This document shows positions 28,152 to 40,469 of a DNA stretch of 64,000 bases, one piece after another. Each line of letters starts with the position of its first letter. Positions within the stretch are counted from its first letter, which is position 1. Location of the stretch: positions 1 to 64,000 of the forward strand of contig NZ_JAGQDC010000022.1 of NCBI RefSeq assembly GCF_023282985.1, in the 5' to 3' direction. The notes beneath the pieces are model-generated. The model made no database searches. It was given only the letters and a program-made list of their open reading frames with translations, and was not told the DNA's origin. A program made the position numbers and the translations under genes. Origin of the DNA: Serratia silvae. GTDB lineage: Bacteria; Pseudomonadota; Gammaproteobacteria; Enterobacterales; Enterobacteriaceae.

Positions 28152-28180
28152 GCCCCCTCTCCTTTTTACGGAGAGGGGGC
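28152..28180. terminator. CT-rich palindrome between PAP2 and mrp, possible bidirectional terminator
   Basis: GCCCCCTCTCC (28152-28162) and GGAGAGGGGGC (28170-28180) form a perfect 11-bp stem with a short loop containing five T. It lies in the convergent gap between the PAP2 phosphatase and mrp genes. A partial relative (CCCCTCTCCCACAGGGATAGGGG) begins at about 28031. Close relatives recur at 31535, 39326, 50963 and 60490, so this is probably a dispersed REP-like repeat. Confidence 0.6.
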
Positions 28181-28217
28181 GCCGAGAAGACTAAACTAAC
28201 AATTTAATGCAGGGCAA

Positions 28218-29330
28218 TCACAGTGCGCGGAAGGAAATCTCGGTAGGGATAGCTTCCCCCTGCCAGTACATCTGAGCCGCTACGCGCCCCGCCAGTTGGC
28301 GGTACATCTCGGCAAACTCGCTGTCCGGGCGGCTGACCACCGTTGGTTGCCCGCGATCCAGATCTTCACGCAGTGAGATATGCAACGGCATTTGCCCCAA
28401 CAGACGGCTATGGTATTTCTGCACCAGCTTCTCTGCCCCACCGGTGCCGAAAATAGGCTCGTGATGACCACAGTTGCTGCAAACATGCATGCTCATGTTC
28501 TCAACGATGCCCAATACCGGCACATGCACCTTTTCGAACATCACAATGCCTTTGGCGGCATCAAGCAAGGCAATATCCTGTGGCGTCGTCACCACCAGCG
28601 CACCCGTCACCGGGATATTCTGCGACAAGGTCAGTTGGATATCTCCAGTCCCCGGTGGCATATCCAGCACCAGATAATCCAGATCCGGCCACAGCGTATC
28701 CTGCAGCAGTTGCAGCAGCGCCTTGCTGGCCATCGGCCCGCGCCACACCATGGCGTTATCGTCGGTGACAAGGTAGCCGATAGAGTTGGTCGCTAAACCG
28801 TGCGCCATGATCGGAGCCATATGCTGGCCGTCCGGCGAGGTTGGGCGTTCATGCTCAGTCCCCAGCATGTTGGGGATCGACGGGCCATAAATGTCCGCAT
28901 CCAGGATACCCACCTTGGCACCTTCGGCGATCAACGCCAGCGCCAGATTGACCGCAGTGCTGGATTTCCCCACCCCGCCTTTGCCTGAGCTGACGGCAAT
29001 AATGTTACGCACGCCTTTCACACCGGCTTGGTCGTTGGCGCGTTTCAACGTGGTAATATCGTGTTTCAGCTTCCAGTCGATAGCCTGAACGCCGGTCACG
29101 CGTAGCAGCTCGGCGCTTACCGTCTCTTTCAGCGCTTCAAACCCGCTTTGCCAGGCAAACGGCATGACCAATTCGATATGCAGGACGTTGTCCAGCAGCG
29201 TGCAGTGGTGAATGGCTTTCAGTGCGGTCAGGTTGTTTTTTAACGTCGGGTGTTCGAAGGCGGCCAATACTCCGGTCACCAGGGCGCGCAGAACTTCAGG
29301 GTTGGTCTGCTCAGGGGATTGGGCGTTCAT
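28218..29330 (-). CDS. mrp: Iron-sulfur cluster carrier protein ApbC/Mrp
   Basis: This 370-residue P-loop ATPase carries and delivers [4Fe-4S] clusters. An N-terminal MIP18-like domain (about residues 10-90) precedes the deviant Walker A loop SSGKGGVGKSSTAVNLA near residue 110. DADIYGPSIPNMLG, LDMPPGTGDIQLTLSQNIPV and the cluster-binding CSNCGHHEPIFG near residue 285 follow. The C-terminus (QGEAIPTEISFRAL) matches E. coli Mrp. The frame extends 20 codons upstream, but the ATG at 29330 has AGGAG at the right spacing and gives the family length. It is divergent from metG, as in E. coli. Confidence 0.93.
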   Translation of the reverse strand: MNAQSPEQTNPEVLRALVTGVLAAFEHPTLKNNLTALKAIHHCTLLDNVLHIELVMPFAWQSGFEALKETVSAELLRVTGVQAIDWKLKHDITTLKRANDQAGVKGVRNIIAVSSGKGGVGKSSTAVNLALALIAEGAKVGILDADIYGPSIPNMLGTEHERPTSPDGQHMAPIMAHGLATNSIGYLVTDDNAMVWRGPMASKALLQLLQDTLWPDLDYLVLDMPPGTGDIQLTLSQNIPVTGALVVTTPQDIALLDAAKGIVMFEKVHVPVLGIVENMSMHVCSNCGHHEPIFGTGGAEKLVQKYHSRLLGQMPLHISLREDLDRGQPTVVSRPDSEFAEMYRQLAGRVAAQMYWQGEAIPTEISFRAL

Positions 29331-29489
29331 CCCGGCTCCTTGATTTTGAATGGGTAGCAACCTGATAAGCATATCAGAACTGCAGGGCAACTCGCTCGTA
29401 AACCTGCAAGAAACCGCCCTAGCAGCAGAGAGCGCGATCGGGTAACATCAAAGACCCTTTTCACTCATTAAAGAAAGCAACTTTTTATT

Positions 29490-31520
29490 ATGGCTCAAGT
29501 CGCGAAAAAATTATTGGTGACGTGCGCGCTACCGTACGCAAATGGTTCCATCCATCTCGGCCACATGCTCGAGCACATCCAGGCAGATATCTGGGTTCGT
29601 TACCAACGAATGCGCGGCAACGAAGTTCATTTCATCTGTGCGGATGACGCGCACGGCACGCCAATCATGCTCAAAGCACAGCAGATGGGTATCCCGCCAG
29701 AAGAGATGATCGCGGAAATGAGCCGCGAGCACCAACAGGATTTCGCCGGTTTTGGCATCAGCTATGAGAATTATCATTCGACCCATAGCGAAGAAAACCG
29801 TGAACTGTCAGGTGTGATCTATGGCCGCTTGAAAGAGAACGGTCATATCAAGCGACGCACCATTTCTCAGCTTTACGATCCCGAGAAAGGCATGTTCCTG
29901 CCGGATCGTTTTGTGAAGGGCACCTGCCCGAAATGTAAAGCTCCGGACCAATATGGCGATAACTGCGAAGTGTGTGGCGCAACCTACAGCCCAACCGAGC
30001 TGATCGATCCTAAATCCGTGGTTTCTGGCGCTACCCCGGAAATGCGTGATTCTGAGCACTATTTCTTCGACCTGCCCGCTTTCAGCGACATGCTGCAAGC
30101 CTGGACGCGCTCCGGCGCACTGCAAGAGCAGGTGGCAAACAAGATGCAGGAATGGTTCGAGTCAGGCCTGCAACAGTGGGATATCTCCCGCGATGCGCCG
30201 TATTTCGGCTTCGAAATTCCTGATGCCCCAGGCAAATATTTCTACGTCTGGCTGGATGCGCCAATCGGTTACATGGGCTCGTTCAAGAACCTGTGCGACA
30301 AACGCGGCGATCTGGATTTCGACGAGTTCTGGCGCAAAGATTCCACTACCGAGCTGTATCACTTTATCGGTAAGGATATCGTCTACTTCCACAGCCTGTT
30401 CTGGCCGGCGATGTTGGAAGGCAGCGATTTCCGCAAGCCAACCAACCTGTTTGTGCACGGCTATGTGACGGTGAACGGCGCCAAGATGTCCAAATCTCGC
30501 GGCACCTTCATTAAAGCGGGCACCTACCTCAAGCACCTGGATGCCGATTGTCTGCGTTATTACTACGCCGCCAAGCTCTCTTCACGCATCGACGATATCG
30601 ACCTGAATCTGGAAGACTTCGTGCAGCGCGTGAATGCGGATATCGTGAACAAAGTGGTCAATCTGGCTTCCCGTAACGCTGGCTTTATCAACAAGCGTTT
30701 TGCCGGGCAGTTAGCCGATCACCTGGCCGACCCTGCGCTATATCAGACCTTTGTTGATGCTGCTACCAGCATTGCTCAGGCCTATGCCAGCCGTGAAACC
30801 AGCCGGGCGATCCGCGAAATCATGGCGCTGGCCGATCTGGCCAACCGCTATGTCGATGAGCAGGCTCCTTGGGTCGTAGCGAAAGAAGAAGGCCGCGACG
30901 CCGATCTGCAAGCTATCTGTTCGATGGGTATCAATCTGTTCCGCGTGCTGATGACCTACCTGAAGCCAGTGTTGCCTGCGCTGACCGAACGTGCAGAAGC
31001 GTTCCTCAACTGCGAACTGAGCTGGGATGGCATTGAGCAACCGCTGCTGGGCCATCAGGTAAGCACCTTCAAGGCGTTGTTCAACCGTATCGATCTCGAC
31101 AAAGTGAATGAAATGGTTAATGCATCAAAAGAGGATCTGGTCGCCAGCCAGAAGGTTGTCAGCGGCCCGCTGGCGGACGATCCGATCCAGGACACCATCA
31201 GCTTTGACGATTTCGCCAAGGTCGATATGCGCATTGCGCTGATCAAGAGCGCTGAGTTTGTTGAAGGTTCCGACAAGCTGCTGAAGCTGCAGTTGGATCT
31301 GGGTGGCGAATCGCGCCAGATCTTCTCCGGTATCCGTTCGGCCTACCCTGATCCTTCACTGCTGGAAGGGCGTTTGACGATTATGGTGGCCAACCTGGCG
31401 CCGCGTAAAATGCGCTTTGGCGTTTCCGAAGGGATGGTGATGGCGGCTGGCCCTGGCGGCAAAGAGATCTTCCTGCTCAGCCCGGACAGCGGCGCACAGC
31501 CTGGCATGCAGGTTAAGTAA
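29490..31520 (+). CDS. metG: Methionine-tRNA ligase
   Basis: This 676-residue class I aminoacyl-tRNA synthetase charges both initiator and elongator tRNA-Met. The HIGH-type motif is in [15 protein letters not shown] near residue 17. The zinc-binding knob has [20 protein letters not shown] near residue 145, and KMSKS appears intact in [10 protein letters not shown] near 332. The anticodon-binding domain follows, and the last 110 residues are an OB-fold tRNA-binding domain ([20 protein letters not shown]). The length matches E. coli MetG (677). It is divergent from mrp, 159 bp away. Confidence 0.97.
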   Translation: MAQVAKKLLVTCALPYANGSIHLGHMLEHIQADIWVRYQRMRGNEVHFICADDAHGTPIMLKAQQMGIPPEEMIAEMSREHQQDFAGFGISYENYHSTHSEENRELSGVIYGRLKENGHIKRRTISQLYDPEKGMFLPDRFVKGTCPKCKAPDQYGDNCEVCGATYSPTELIDPKSVVSGATPEMRDSEHYFFDLPAFSDMLQAWTRSGALQEQVANKMQEWFESGLQQWDISRDAPYFGFEIPDAPGKYFYVWLDAPIGYMGSFKNLCDKRGDLDFDEFWRKDSTTELYHFIGKDIVYFHSLFWPAMLEGSDFRKPTNLFVHGYVTVNGAKMSKSRGTFIKAGTYLKHLDADCLRYYYAAKLSSRIDDIDLNLEDFVQRVNADIVNKVVNLASRNAGFINKRFAGQLADHLADPALYQTFVDAATSIAQAYASRETSRAIREIMALADLANRYVDEQAPWVVAKEEGRDADLQAICSMGINLFRVLMTYLKPVLPALTERAEAFLNCELSWDGIEQPLLGHQVSTFKALFNRIDLDKVNEMVNASKEDLVASQKVVSGPLADDPIQDTISFDDFAKVDMRIALIKSAEFVEGSDKLLKLQLDLGGESRQIFSGIRSAYPDPSLLEGRLTIMVANLAPRKMRFGVSEGMVMAAGPGGKEIFLLSPDSGAQPGMQVK

Positions 31521-31534
31521 GCTTTTGTAATATC

Positions 31535-31572
31535 GTACAGTCCCCCTCACTCAAGGGGGCGGGGGACTGTAC
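31535..31572 (+). terminator. Strong palindrome after metG
   Basis: GTACAGTCCCCC (31535-31546) and GGGGGACTGTAC (31561-31572) form a perfect 12-bp stem, with CCCTC/GGGGG sequence inside that belongs to the same CT-rich family as other gene-end palindromes in this window. It starts 14 bp after the metG stop. No T-run follows, so it may be an mRNA-stabilising hairpin or REP-like element rather than a simple terminator. Confidence 0.6.
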
Positions 31573-31834
31573 TTACCACCTATAGCTCTTCTGTGCCTGA
31601 CCAACTCCGTATCAACTCCTTCACCCTCTGGTTTACAGCCAGTAGTTCCTGCCAAAACTGCGCGCCCCATCCAAACCAATCGTTATAACACCTGAGAAAA
31701 ATTCATAAGCCGGTGGATTCCCAATTGCCAGGCATCTGGTTATGATGCTGCATCGCATAATATGGACGTCTAGACGGAAAGATATCCACACATCCAATTT
31801 TACCAGAAACTCTTCACCTGCTTCGGAGCCAATA
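31573..31834. other. Intergenic region before the binding-protein gene
   Basis: There is no gene here; this stretch must hold the promoter for the periplasmic binding protein that starts at 31835. I see no recognisable operator. Confidence 0.4.
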
Positions 31835-32908
31835 ATGAAAACGATAAAGACCTCACTGCTCGCCCTCTGCCTGCTGACCAGCCTGCCCCTGCTGGCCGCT
31901 GAGGCCACGCTTGCCCCCGTTCCTGACGCTATTGCCCAACATCAAGGGCAGATCCGCGTCGCGGTGATCCGTAACCTGGGTTCCGATGACAACACCACCC
32001 AGTTTTTGGCCGGAGCAATCCAGGAGGGGCGCAAGCTCGGTTTCAAGGTCGATACCTTCCTGAGCAACGGCGATGACGCGCGTTTTCAGGACTTCGTCAA
32101 CCAGGCCATCAGCCAGAAGTATGACGGCATCATTCTTTCTCAAGGGCGTGCGCCCTACTCTACCGATCTGGTCAAACGCATCGCAGCGGCAGGCATTGCG
32201 GTGTCGGCCTTTGATACCGACGTTAGCGGCGAGATCCCCGGCGTCACCGTTTCCCAACAGGATGATGCCTCGCTGGCCAATGAGTCCTTCGGCCAACTGA
32301 TCAAAGACTTCGACGGCCAGGCCAACATTATCAAGCTGTGGGTCGCGGGCTTCCCGCCGATGGAGCGCCGACAGGCCGCTTACCAGCAATTGCTCAAACA
32401 AAATCCGGGTATTCATGAGTTGGAGTCGATCGGGGCAGTGTCCTCCGATGTCCAGGGTGATACCGCCAATAAAGTGGGCGCGGTGCTGGCCAAATACCCG
32501 AAAGGTAAAATCGATGCCATCTGGGGCACCTGGGATGCCTTCAGCCAGGGAGCCTATAAGGCGCTGCAAGAAAATGGCCGCACCGAGATCAAGCTCTACA
32601 GCATCGATATCTCCAATCAGGATCTGCAACTGATGCGCGAAGCCGGTAGCCCGTGGAAGGTCAGCGTCGCGGTGGATACCAAGCTGATCGGGGCCGTCAA
32701 CCTACGCCTGATCGCCAACAAGCTGGCTGGCGAACCAACCCCTGCCTCCTATCAGTTTAAAGCCGCCGCCATCCCGCAGGCCTTGCTGGTCAGCCAGACT
32801 GGCCCGATAAACGTGGCCTCACTGGGCAAGATTATTCCGGGCTGGGGCAATAGCGAAGACTTCATCCAGCCCTGGTTTGCCACCCTGCAGGCTAAATCCG
32901 GTAAATAA
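31835..32908 (+). CDS. Periplasmic sugar-type ABC substrate-binding protein, orphan
   Basis: This is a 357-residue protein with a clear signal peptide (KTSLLALCLLTSLPLLAAEA) cleaved near residue 22. The mature part is a type 1 periplasmic-binding fold of the RbsB/MglB class: IRVAVIRNLGSDDNTTQFL, a YDGIILSQGR strand near residue 105, and a second lobe with IDAIWGTWDAFSQGAYKAL and KLYSIDISNQDLQLM. It should capture a sugar or related small molecule. No ATPase or permease gene is adjacent, so it either serves a transporter elsewhere or acts as a sensor. The upstream extension of the frame lacks a signal sequence; the ATG at 31835 has GGAG before it. I cannot name the ligand. Confidence 0.8.
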   Translation: MKTIKTSLLALCLLTSLPLLAAEATLAPVPDAIAQHQGQIRVAVIRNLGSDDNTTQFLAGAIQEGRKLGFKVDTFLSNGDDARFQDFVNQAISQKYDGIILSQGRAPYSTDLVKRIAAAGIAVSAFDTDVSGEIPGVTVSQQDDASLANESFGQLIKDFDGQANIIKLWVAGFPPMERRQAAYQQLLKQNPGIHELESIGAVSSDVQGDTANKVGAVLAKYPKGKIDAIWGTWDAFSQGAYKALQENGRTEIKLYSIDISNQDLQLMREAGSPWKVSVAVDTKLIGAVNLRLIANKLAGEPTPASYQFKAAAIPQALLVSQTGPINVASLGKIIPGWGNSEDFIQPWFATLQAKSGK

Positions 32909-32921
32909 TGCTGTTTTACCG

Positions 32922-32949
32922 AGGGGCTGCAGACGTAGCCTCTTTTTTT
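32922..32949 (+). terminator. Rho-independent terminator after the binding-protein gene
   Basis: AGGGGCT pairs with AGCCTCT (one G-U pair) around an 8-base loop and is followed by seven T. It lies just after the binding-protein stop and ends that transcript, confirming a single-gene unit. Confidence 0.75.
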
Positions 32950-33042
32950 AAACAATTTTTCCGTCCCCCCCTTCTCTGCACCACAAAATAAGCTACTGTA
33001 GTTGCATTGGCGTAATAACTGTATGCATCAACAGGTTTGGTT

Positions 33043-34266
33043 ATGAAGGGATTCCCCCCACTGATTAAGATATTGCTGGCAAGCTCGCTGGTGCTGACCA
33101 TAGGCCGTGGCGTCACGCTGCCCTTTATCACCATTTACCTGACCGAGCACTTCCACCTGCTACCGAAAAGCGTGGGTATTATCTTGGGCGTCAGCCTGAC
33201 TATCGGCATCATCAGCAGCTTTTATGGCGGCTATCTGGTCGATCGCTTTAATAAAAATCCGCTGATCCTGCTCGCCATCCTACTATTTTCGCTGAGCTTT
33301 TTTGCTATCCCGTGGGTCTCGCGCCCCACGGGCGTCATCCTGGTGCTGGCCATGTTACATACCGCCTATGCAGTGCTCAGCATCGCCATCAAGGCCTGTT
33401 TTGCCAGCTGGCTGCCGGTAAATCAGCGCATCAAGGCCTTCTCGATCAACTATACGCTGGTCAACGTTGGCTGGGCCGTCGGTTCATCGTTGGGCGTGAT
33501 GGTCGCCGGATACAGCCCATTGCTGCCGTTCTACCTTTCCGGCGGGTTGGCGTTACTGACGGTAATAACCTTGAGCTTCCGCCTGCGCAACTATCCCTCA
33601 CCACCGGCAGAAGAAACCGGTAATCCCCCACCTTCGGTACTCAACTTCCGCCAGACGGTGAATACACTGCGCGGCGATCGGCGGCTGATTTATTTCACCC
33701 TCGGCAGCACGTTAGGCGCGGTGGTGTTTGGCCAATTTACCGGCTACCTGTCGCAGTATCTGATCATTGTTAGCAATGCCGAATTTGCCTACAAGGTGAT
33801 TGGCGTGGTGATGATCGTCAACGCCTGCATCGTGATCGCCCTGCAGTATCTGATCAGCCGAGGTATGCGCCAGGACAACATGCTGCGCTGGCTGATGCTG
33901 GGTACGCTATTTTTTGTCCTGGGGCTGATCGGCTTTATGCTGGCAGGTCTTTCGATATGGCTATGGGTGCTGGCCATGGCAATTTTCACCCTGGGGGAAA
34001 TCATCGTCATTCCGGTCGAATATATGTTTATCGACTTTATCGCCCCGCCGCACCTGAAAGGCAGCTATTACGGCGTGCAGAGCCTGAGTAATTTGGGGGG
34101 AGCCATCAACCCGGTGATGTGCGGCTTCCTGCTGAGCTACGCGCCACCACCGGTGATGTTCCTGGTGTTAATCGCCGCCGCGTTGTTCAGCCTGCTGTTC
34201 TTCTTCCTCGGCCATCGGTTGGCGGAACAGCAAAAGCCACTTGCCAGCCTAAGCAGCGCGGAATAG
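33043..34266 (+). CDS. MFS transporter, YdeE family
   Basis: This 407-residue protein has 12 hydrophobic segments. It begins ILLASSLVLTIGRGVTLPFI, followed by ITIYLTEHF, a close match to the start of E. coli YdeE, and shares the later FSINYTLVNVGWAVGSSLGV and GEIIVIPVEYMFIDFIAPPH stretches with it. YdeE-type carriers are described as proton-driven exporters of small dipeptides or sugars. The best start is the ATG at 33043; an in-frame TTG two codons before has no better ribosome site. It stands alone between the binding-protein terminator and yohJ. Confidence 0.8.
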   Translation: MKGFPPLIKILLASSLVLTIGRGVTLPFITIYLTEHFHLLPKSVGIILGVSLTIGIISSFYGGYLVDRFNKNPLILLAILLFSLSFFAIPWVSRPTGVILVLAMLHTAYAVLSIAIKACFASWLPVNQRIKAFSINYTLVNVGWAVGSSLGVMVAGYSPLLPFYLSGGLALLTVITLSFRLRNYPSPPAEETGNPPPSVLNFRQTVNTLRGDRRLIYFTLGSTLGAVVFGQFTGYLSQYLIIVSNAEFAYKVIGVVMIVNACIVIALQYLISRGMRQDNMLRWLMLGTLFFVLGLIGFMLAGLSIWLWVLAMAIFTLGEIIVIPVEYMFIDFIAPPHLKGSYYGVQSLSNLGGAINPVMCGFLLSYAPPPVMFLVLIAAALFSLLFFFLGHRLAEQQKPLASLSSAE

Positions 34267-34409
34267 CCAGCCTGGCCCGCTACTCTTAAGGCAGGCCGCA
34301 ATCTTGCCAAAATGGCATGATGGGCATAGCGAGAATTCATGATGCGTTTTGTGGCGTAGCTCACGGTTTAATTGTATGATGAATGCGTCAACATCAACGA
34401 GAATGCACT

Positions 34410-34817
34410 ATGGGCAACCTATTTAACCTGTGTTGGAAATATGTCAGGGCGATTGTGCTGATCTACCTCAGCCTGTTCGCCGGTAACGCCATTACGGCGC
34501 TGCTGCCAATCGCCATCCCCGGCAGTATTATCGGGATGCTGATCCTGTTTGCCCTGCTCTCCTCCCAAATTCTACCGGCCAAATGGGTCAAGCCTGGCTG
34601 CCATCTGTTTATCCGCTATATGGTGCTGCTGTTTGTGCCTATCGGCGTCGGCATCATGAAGTATTACGACCAGATAGTTGACGATCTGGCTCCATTGGTG
34701 GTGTCTTGCCTGATCAGTACGCTGCTGGTGTTTGTGGTAGTCGGCTATACTTCACATTACTTCCACCGCGAACGCATCATCCTCGGTAAGGCAAAAGATA
34801 CGAGGGATGAGCAATGA
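34410..34817 (+). CDS. yohJ: YohJ, CidA/LrgA-family membrane protein
   Basis: This 135-residue protein has four membrane segments and belongs to the holin-like CidA/LrgA family ([66 protein letters not shown]). It agrees with E. coli YohJ throughout. It overlaps yohK by 4 bp (ATGA), so the two are translated together. The pair has been proposed to affect murein hydrolase export and to transport small carboxylates in other bacteria. The ATG at 34410 is preferred over an earlier in-frame codon, as the family begins near here. Confidence 0.9.
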   Translation: MGNLFNLCWKYVRAIVLIYLSLFAGNAITALLPIAIPGSIIGMLILFALLSSQILPAKWVKPGCHLFIRYMVLLFVPIGVGIMKYYDQIVDDLAPLVVSCLISTLLVFVVVGYTSHYFHRERIILGKAKDTRDEQ

Positions 34818-35509
34818 TGCAAAATATCTGGTGGTCCTTGCCGCTGACCCTGGTGGTGTTTTACGCGTCACGCAAGCTGGCGCAAAAGCTCAATATGCCG
34901 TTGCTAAACCCATTATTGGTCTCAATGGCAGTAATCATCCCGCTGCTGTTGCTGACCGGCATTCCTTATGAGCGCTATTTCCAAGGCAGCAAAATTCTCA
35001 ACGATCTGCTGCAACCGGCGGTGGTCGCCCTTGCCTTTCCGCTATACGAGCAGATCCATCAGATCCGCGCGCGTTGGAAATCCATCATCACCGTCTGCTT
35101 TATTGGCAGCATGACCGCGATGATCAGCGGTGGTGCCATTGCCCTGCTAATGGGGGCCAAGCCCGAGATTGCCGCCTCGATCCTGCCAAAATCGGTGACG
35201 ACCCCGATAGCCATGGCGGTTGCCGAGTCGATTGGTGGCATCCCAGCCATCAGCGCGGTGTGCGTAATTTTTGTCGGTATTCTAGGGGCGGTTTTCGGCC
35301 ATTCGCTGCTTGGCCTATTGCGGATCGGCACCAATTCATCGCGCGGTTTGGCGATGGGAACAGCCTCGCATGCGTTGGGTACAGCACGCTGCGTAGAAAT
35401 GGATTACCAACAAGGCGCATTCAGTTCGCTGGCTCTGGTTATCTGCGGGATTATCACTTCACTGACCGCGCCGTTTGTGTTCCCGATATTATTGCGGCTG
35501 TTTGGTTAA
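34814..35509 (+). CDS. yohK: YohK, LrgB-family membrane protein
   Basis: This 231-residue inner-membrane protein of the LrgB/CidB family is the partner of YohJ. Family motifs include [40 protein letters not shown], the conserved [20 protein letters not shown] near residue 130, and [16 protein letters not shown] near 190. The length matches E. coli YohK (231). It is translationally coupled to yohJ. It is followed by 137 bp and then cdd, the same order as in E. coli. Confidence 0.92.
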   Translation: MMQNIWWSLPLTLVVFYASRKLAQKLNMPLLNPLLVSMAVIIPLLLLTGIPYERYFQGSKILNDLLQPAVVALAFPLYEQIHQIRARWKSIITVCFIGSMTAMISGGAIALLMGAKPEIAASILPKSVTTPIAMAVAESIGGIPAISAVCVIFVGILGAVFGHSLLGLLRIGTNSSRGLAMGTASHALGTARCVEMDYQQGAFSSLALVICGIITSLTAPFVFPILLRLFG

Positions 35510-35646
35510 CGGCTAAAAACTTGCGACAAGTCTCGCATTTATGGTTTTCATTGCACTGGTTTCATTAAAAAATAGATATAAATCACATTTTGTTGTGGGC
35601 CGGTTGCCTAGAATGTTAACCCGTTAACTTGTAGAGAGACTTCCTT

Positions 35647-36531
35647 ATGCATTCGCGCTTTCAAACTGCCTACGGCGAATTGCCAACGGCCTTGCAATCC
35701 GCCCTGCTGCCTTATCTAGATGCACCTGATTTCGCAGCCATGTTCAAGGCCGAGCAGATCGCGGCGATCAAGCAACAGTGCGGGTTGGATGACGATGCTC
35801 TGGCATTTTCTCTGCTGCCATTGGCGGCCGCCTGCTCGTTAACGCCAATTTCGCATTTCCACGTGGGGGCGGTGGCGCGTGGCGTCAGCGGCAACTGGTA
35901 TTTTGGTGGCAATATGGAATTCCTGGGTGCCCCCATGCAGCAAACCGTGCACGCGGAACAGTGCGCAGTCACACATGCCTGGCTGCGAGGCGAAGCCAAG
36001 CTGGTCGCAGTAACCGTCAACTACTCGCCTTGCGGTCACTGCCGCCAGTTTATGAATGAGCTTAACAGTGGCACCGAGCTGGAGATCCACCTGCCTGCAC
36101 GGGCAACCGCCACGTTGGGTGATTACCTGCCTTACTCCTTTGGCCCAAAAGATCTGCAAATCAGCGAGTTGCTGATGGATCCGGTCGATCACGGATTCCA
36201 ACTGACGCTGGATGATGAGTTGGCGAAAGCCGCCCTGGACGCAGCCAACCGCAGCCATGCTCCTTACAGCACCGCCCATAGCGGCGTAGCGCTGGAAGCC
36301 GAAGACGGCAAGGTTTACGCGGGCCGCTATGCAGAAAACGCCGCGTTCAACCCTAGCCTGCCGCCATTGCAGGCCGCACTGATCCTGATGAATGTCTCCG
36401 GTGGTAATTGCCAGAAAATCCGCCGCGCTGTCTTGGCAGAAGCGGAAGTCGCAGTTCTGACCCAGTGGGATGCCACCCACGCCACCCTGGCGGCCTTGGG
36501 CTGCCAAGACGTCAAACGTATCACCTTCTGA
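35647..36531 (+). CDS. cdd: Cytidine deaminase
   Basis: This 294-residue enzyme deaminates cytidine and deoxycytidine to uridine forms. It has the two-domain architecture of enteric cytidine deaminases. The catalytic N-terminal domain contains [14 protein letters not shown] (the zinc His and Glu near residue 103) and [13 protein letters not shown] (zinc cysteines near 130). A second, catalytically broken cytidine-deaminase-like domain follows ([16 protein letters not shown]). The length equals E. coli Cdd (294). Its upstream region holds an AAATCACA sequence that may be part of a CRP site, as cdd is CRP- and CytR-controlled in E. coli. Confidence 0.95.
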   Translation: MHSRFQTAYGELPTALQSALLPYLDAPDFAAMFKAEQIAAIKQQCGLDDDALAFSLLPLAAACSLTPISHFHVGAVARGVSGNWYFGGNMEFLGAPMQQTVHAEQCAVTHAWLRGEAKLVAVTVNYSPCGHCRQFMNELNSGTELEIHLPARATATLGDYLPYSFGPKDLQISELLMDPVDHGFQLTLDDELAKAALDAANRSHAPYSTAHSGVALEAEDGKVYAGRYAENAAFNPSLPPLQAALILMNVSGGNCQKIRRAVLAEAEVAVLTQWDATHATLAALGCQDVKRITF

Positions 36532-36612
36532 TCCCTCAGGCGGGGCCACTGTGCTCCGCCGCAATCCGTCTAAAAAACCAGCAACAAGCGATAATTCCTC
36601 ATTATTTACTAA

Positions 36613-38385
<1,773 letters not shown>

Positions 38386-38393
38386 GTTCCTTA

Positions 38394-38420
38394 CCGGGCC
38401 TGTTAATCAGGCCCGGTTCT
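38394..38420 (+). terminator. Terminator after maeA
   Basis: CCGGGCCTG (38394-38402) and CAGGCCCGG (38408-38416) form a perfect 9-bp stem with a 5-base loop, followed by TTCT. It begins 8 bases after the maeA stop. Confidence 0.7.
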
Positions 38421-38526
38421 CACGCCTAGACAAGAATATGCTGAAAAATGCAGCGTAACCGCTGCGGTAAACGGCTCATTGCTTGCGTCTGCCGGGCAGG
38501 TAAAGTAGCCTTGAGTCTTACTTTAG

Positions 38527-39303
<777 letters not shown>

Positions 39304-39325
39304 GTTTCACCTCAAGCTTAAGCGA

Positions 39326-39354
39326 TTGCCTCTCTCCCAAAGGGAGAGAGGCAA
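39326..39354. repeat. CT-rich palindrome after sanA
   Basis: TTGCCTCTCTCCC (39326-39338) and GGGAGAGAGGCAA (39342-39354) form a perfect 13-bp stem with a 3-base loop between the convergent sanA and mglC genes. It is related to the palindromes at 28152, 31535, 50963 and 60490. Without a T-run, a REP-like or bidirectional terminator role is likely. Confidence 0.6.
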
Positions 39355-39389
39355 CAGCGACAACTGGAATAACATCTCTGCCATGTTAC

Positions 39390-39426
39390 ATGGCAAAAGC
39401 AAAACGGCCAGCAAATGCTGGCCGTT
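39390..39426 (-). terminator. Terminator of the mgl operon
   Basis: On the minus strand AACGGCCAGCA and TGCTGGCCGTT form a perfect 11-bp stem with a 2-base centre, followed by TTTGCTTTTGCC. It lies 22 bp after the mglC stop. Confidence 0.8.
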
Positions 39427-39447
39427 ATCGTAAAGCACAAAACAGAC

Positions 39448-40458
39448 TTATTTTTTCTTGGCGTACTTCAGGGAGTCCAGCGCTACCGCGAAGATGATAA
39501 TGCTACCCTTGATGATATACTGCCAGTAAGGGTTCACGCCGATATAGGTCAGGCCGTAGTTGATGACGGTAAAGATGATCACCCCGGTCACCACGCCCAG
39601 CACCGTACCTACCCCACCGGCGAACGACACTCCACCGACCACACAGGCCGCGATAGCATCCAGTTCATACATAAAACCGAGGTTGTTGGTGGCGCTACCG
39701 ATACGGCCCGCTTCCAGTAAACCGCCAAAGGCATAGAATACCCCAGACAGCGCATAGATCATGATCAGGTTCAGCGGAACGTTGACGCCAGAGACTTTCG
39801 CCGCTTCCGGGTTACCACCGATGGCAAAGATATTTTTGCCGAAGCGGGTTTTATTCCACAACACCCAGACAAAGATAATCGCAATAATCGCATAGAAGGT
39901 AATGTACGACAGCTTGAAGTCGCCGAATCGCAAGAACCCCTGTGCGAAGCTGGAGAATTTAGGATCGAAGCCGGCAACCGGTGAAGCTCCCACGTAATCG
40001 TAATACAGGGAGTTAATCCCATAAACGATGATCATGGTGCCCAACGTGGTGATAAACGGCGTCACGTTGAGGTAGGCGATAATCAAGCCATTGATCAGGC
40101 CAATCACCGCTCCCACGGCGCAAACCAGCAAGATCACCAACGGGATCGACCAGGTTTCCATCTGCGGGAACACTTTGTTGACGTTATCCATCGATTGCAG
40201 CAGGGTCGCGGCAATTACCGCAGCCAACCCTACCTGACGCCCGGCAGAAAGGTCTGTCCCCTGCGTAACGATCAGCCCGGCCACGCCCAGCGCAATGATA
40301 ATACGCACCGAGGATTGGGTCAGGATATTGCTCAGGTTCATCAGGCTTAAAAAGGTCGGGTCCTGGATAATAATAATTGCCAGTAACACCAACAGGACCA
40401 GATAAATGCCACCCTCTTTAAAATAGGTGAACAAGGTTTTTTTATTCAGTGCATTCAT
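39448..40458 (-). CDS. mglC: Galactose/methyl-galactoside ABC transporter permease
   Basis: This 336-residue inner-membrane permease forms the channel of the Mgl sugar importer as a dimer. About ten hydrophobic segments are visible. The family block VTQGTDLSAGRQVGLAAVIA near residue 65 and GRIGSATNNLGFMYELDAIA with AACVVGGVSFAGGVGTVLGV near residue 270 (the ATPase-contact region) are intact. It is the last gene of mglBAC, 11 bp after mglA. The length equals E. coli MglC (336). Confidence 0.96.
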   Translation of the reverse strand: MNALNKKTLFTYFKEGGIYLVLLVLLAIIIIQDPTFLSLMNLSNILTQSSVRIIIALGVAGLIVTQGTDLSAGRQVGLAAVIAATLLQSMDNVNKVFPQMETWSIPLVILLVCAVGAVIGLINGLIIAYLNVTPFITTLGTMIIVYGINSLYYDYVGASPVAGFDPKFSSFAQGFLRFGDFKLSYITFYAIIAIIFVWVLWNKTRFGKNIFAIGGNPEAAKVSGVNVPLNLIMIYALSGVFYAFGGLLEAGRIGSATNNLGFMYELDAIAACVVGGVSFAGGVGTVLGVVTGVIIFTVINYGLTYIGVNPYWQYIIKGSIIIFAVALDSLKYAKKK

Positions 40459-40469
40459 AATTACGATCC

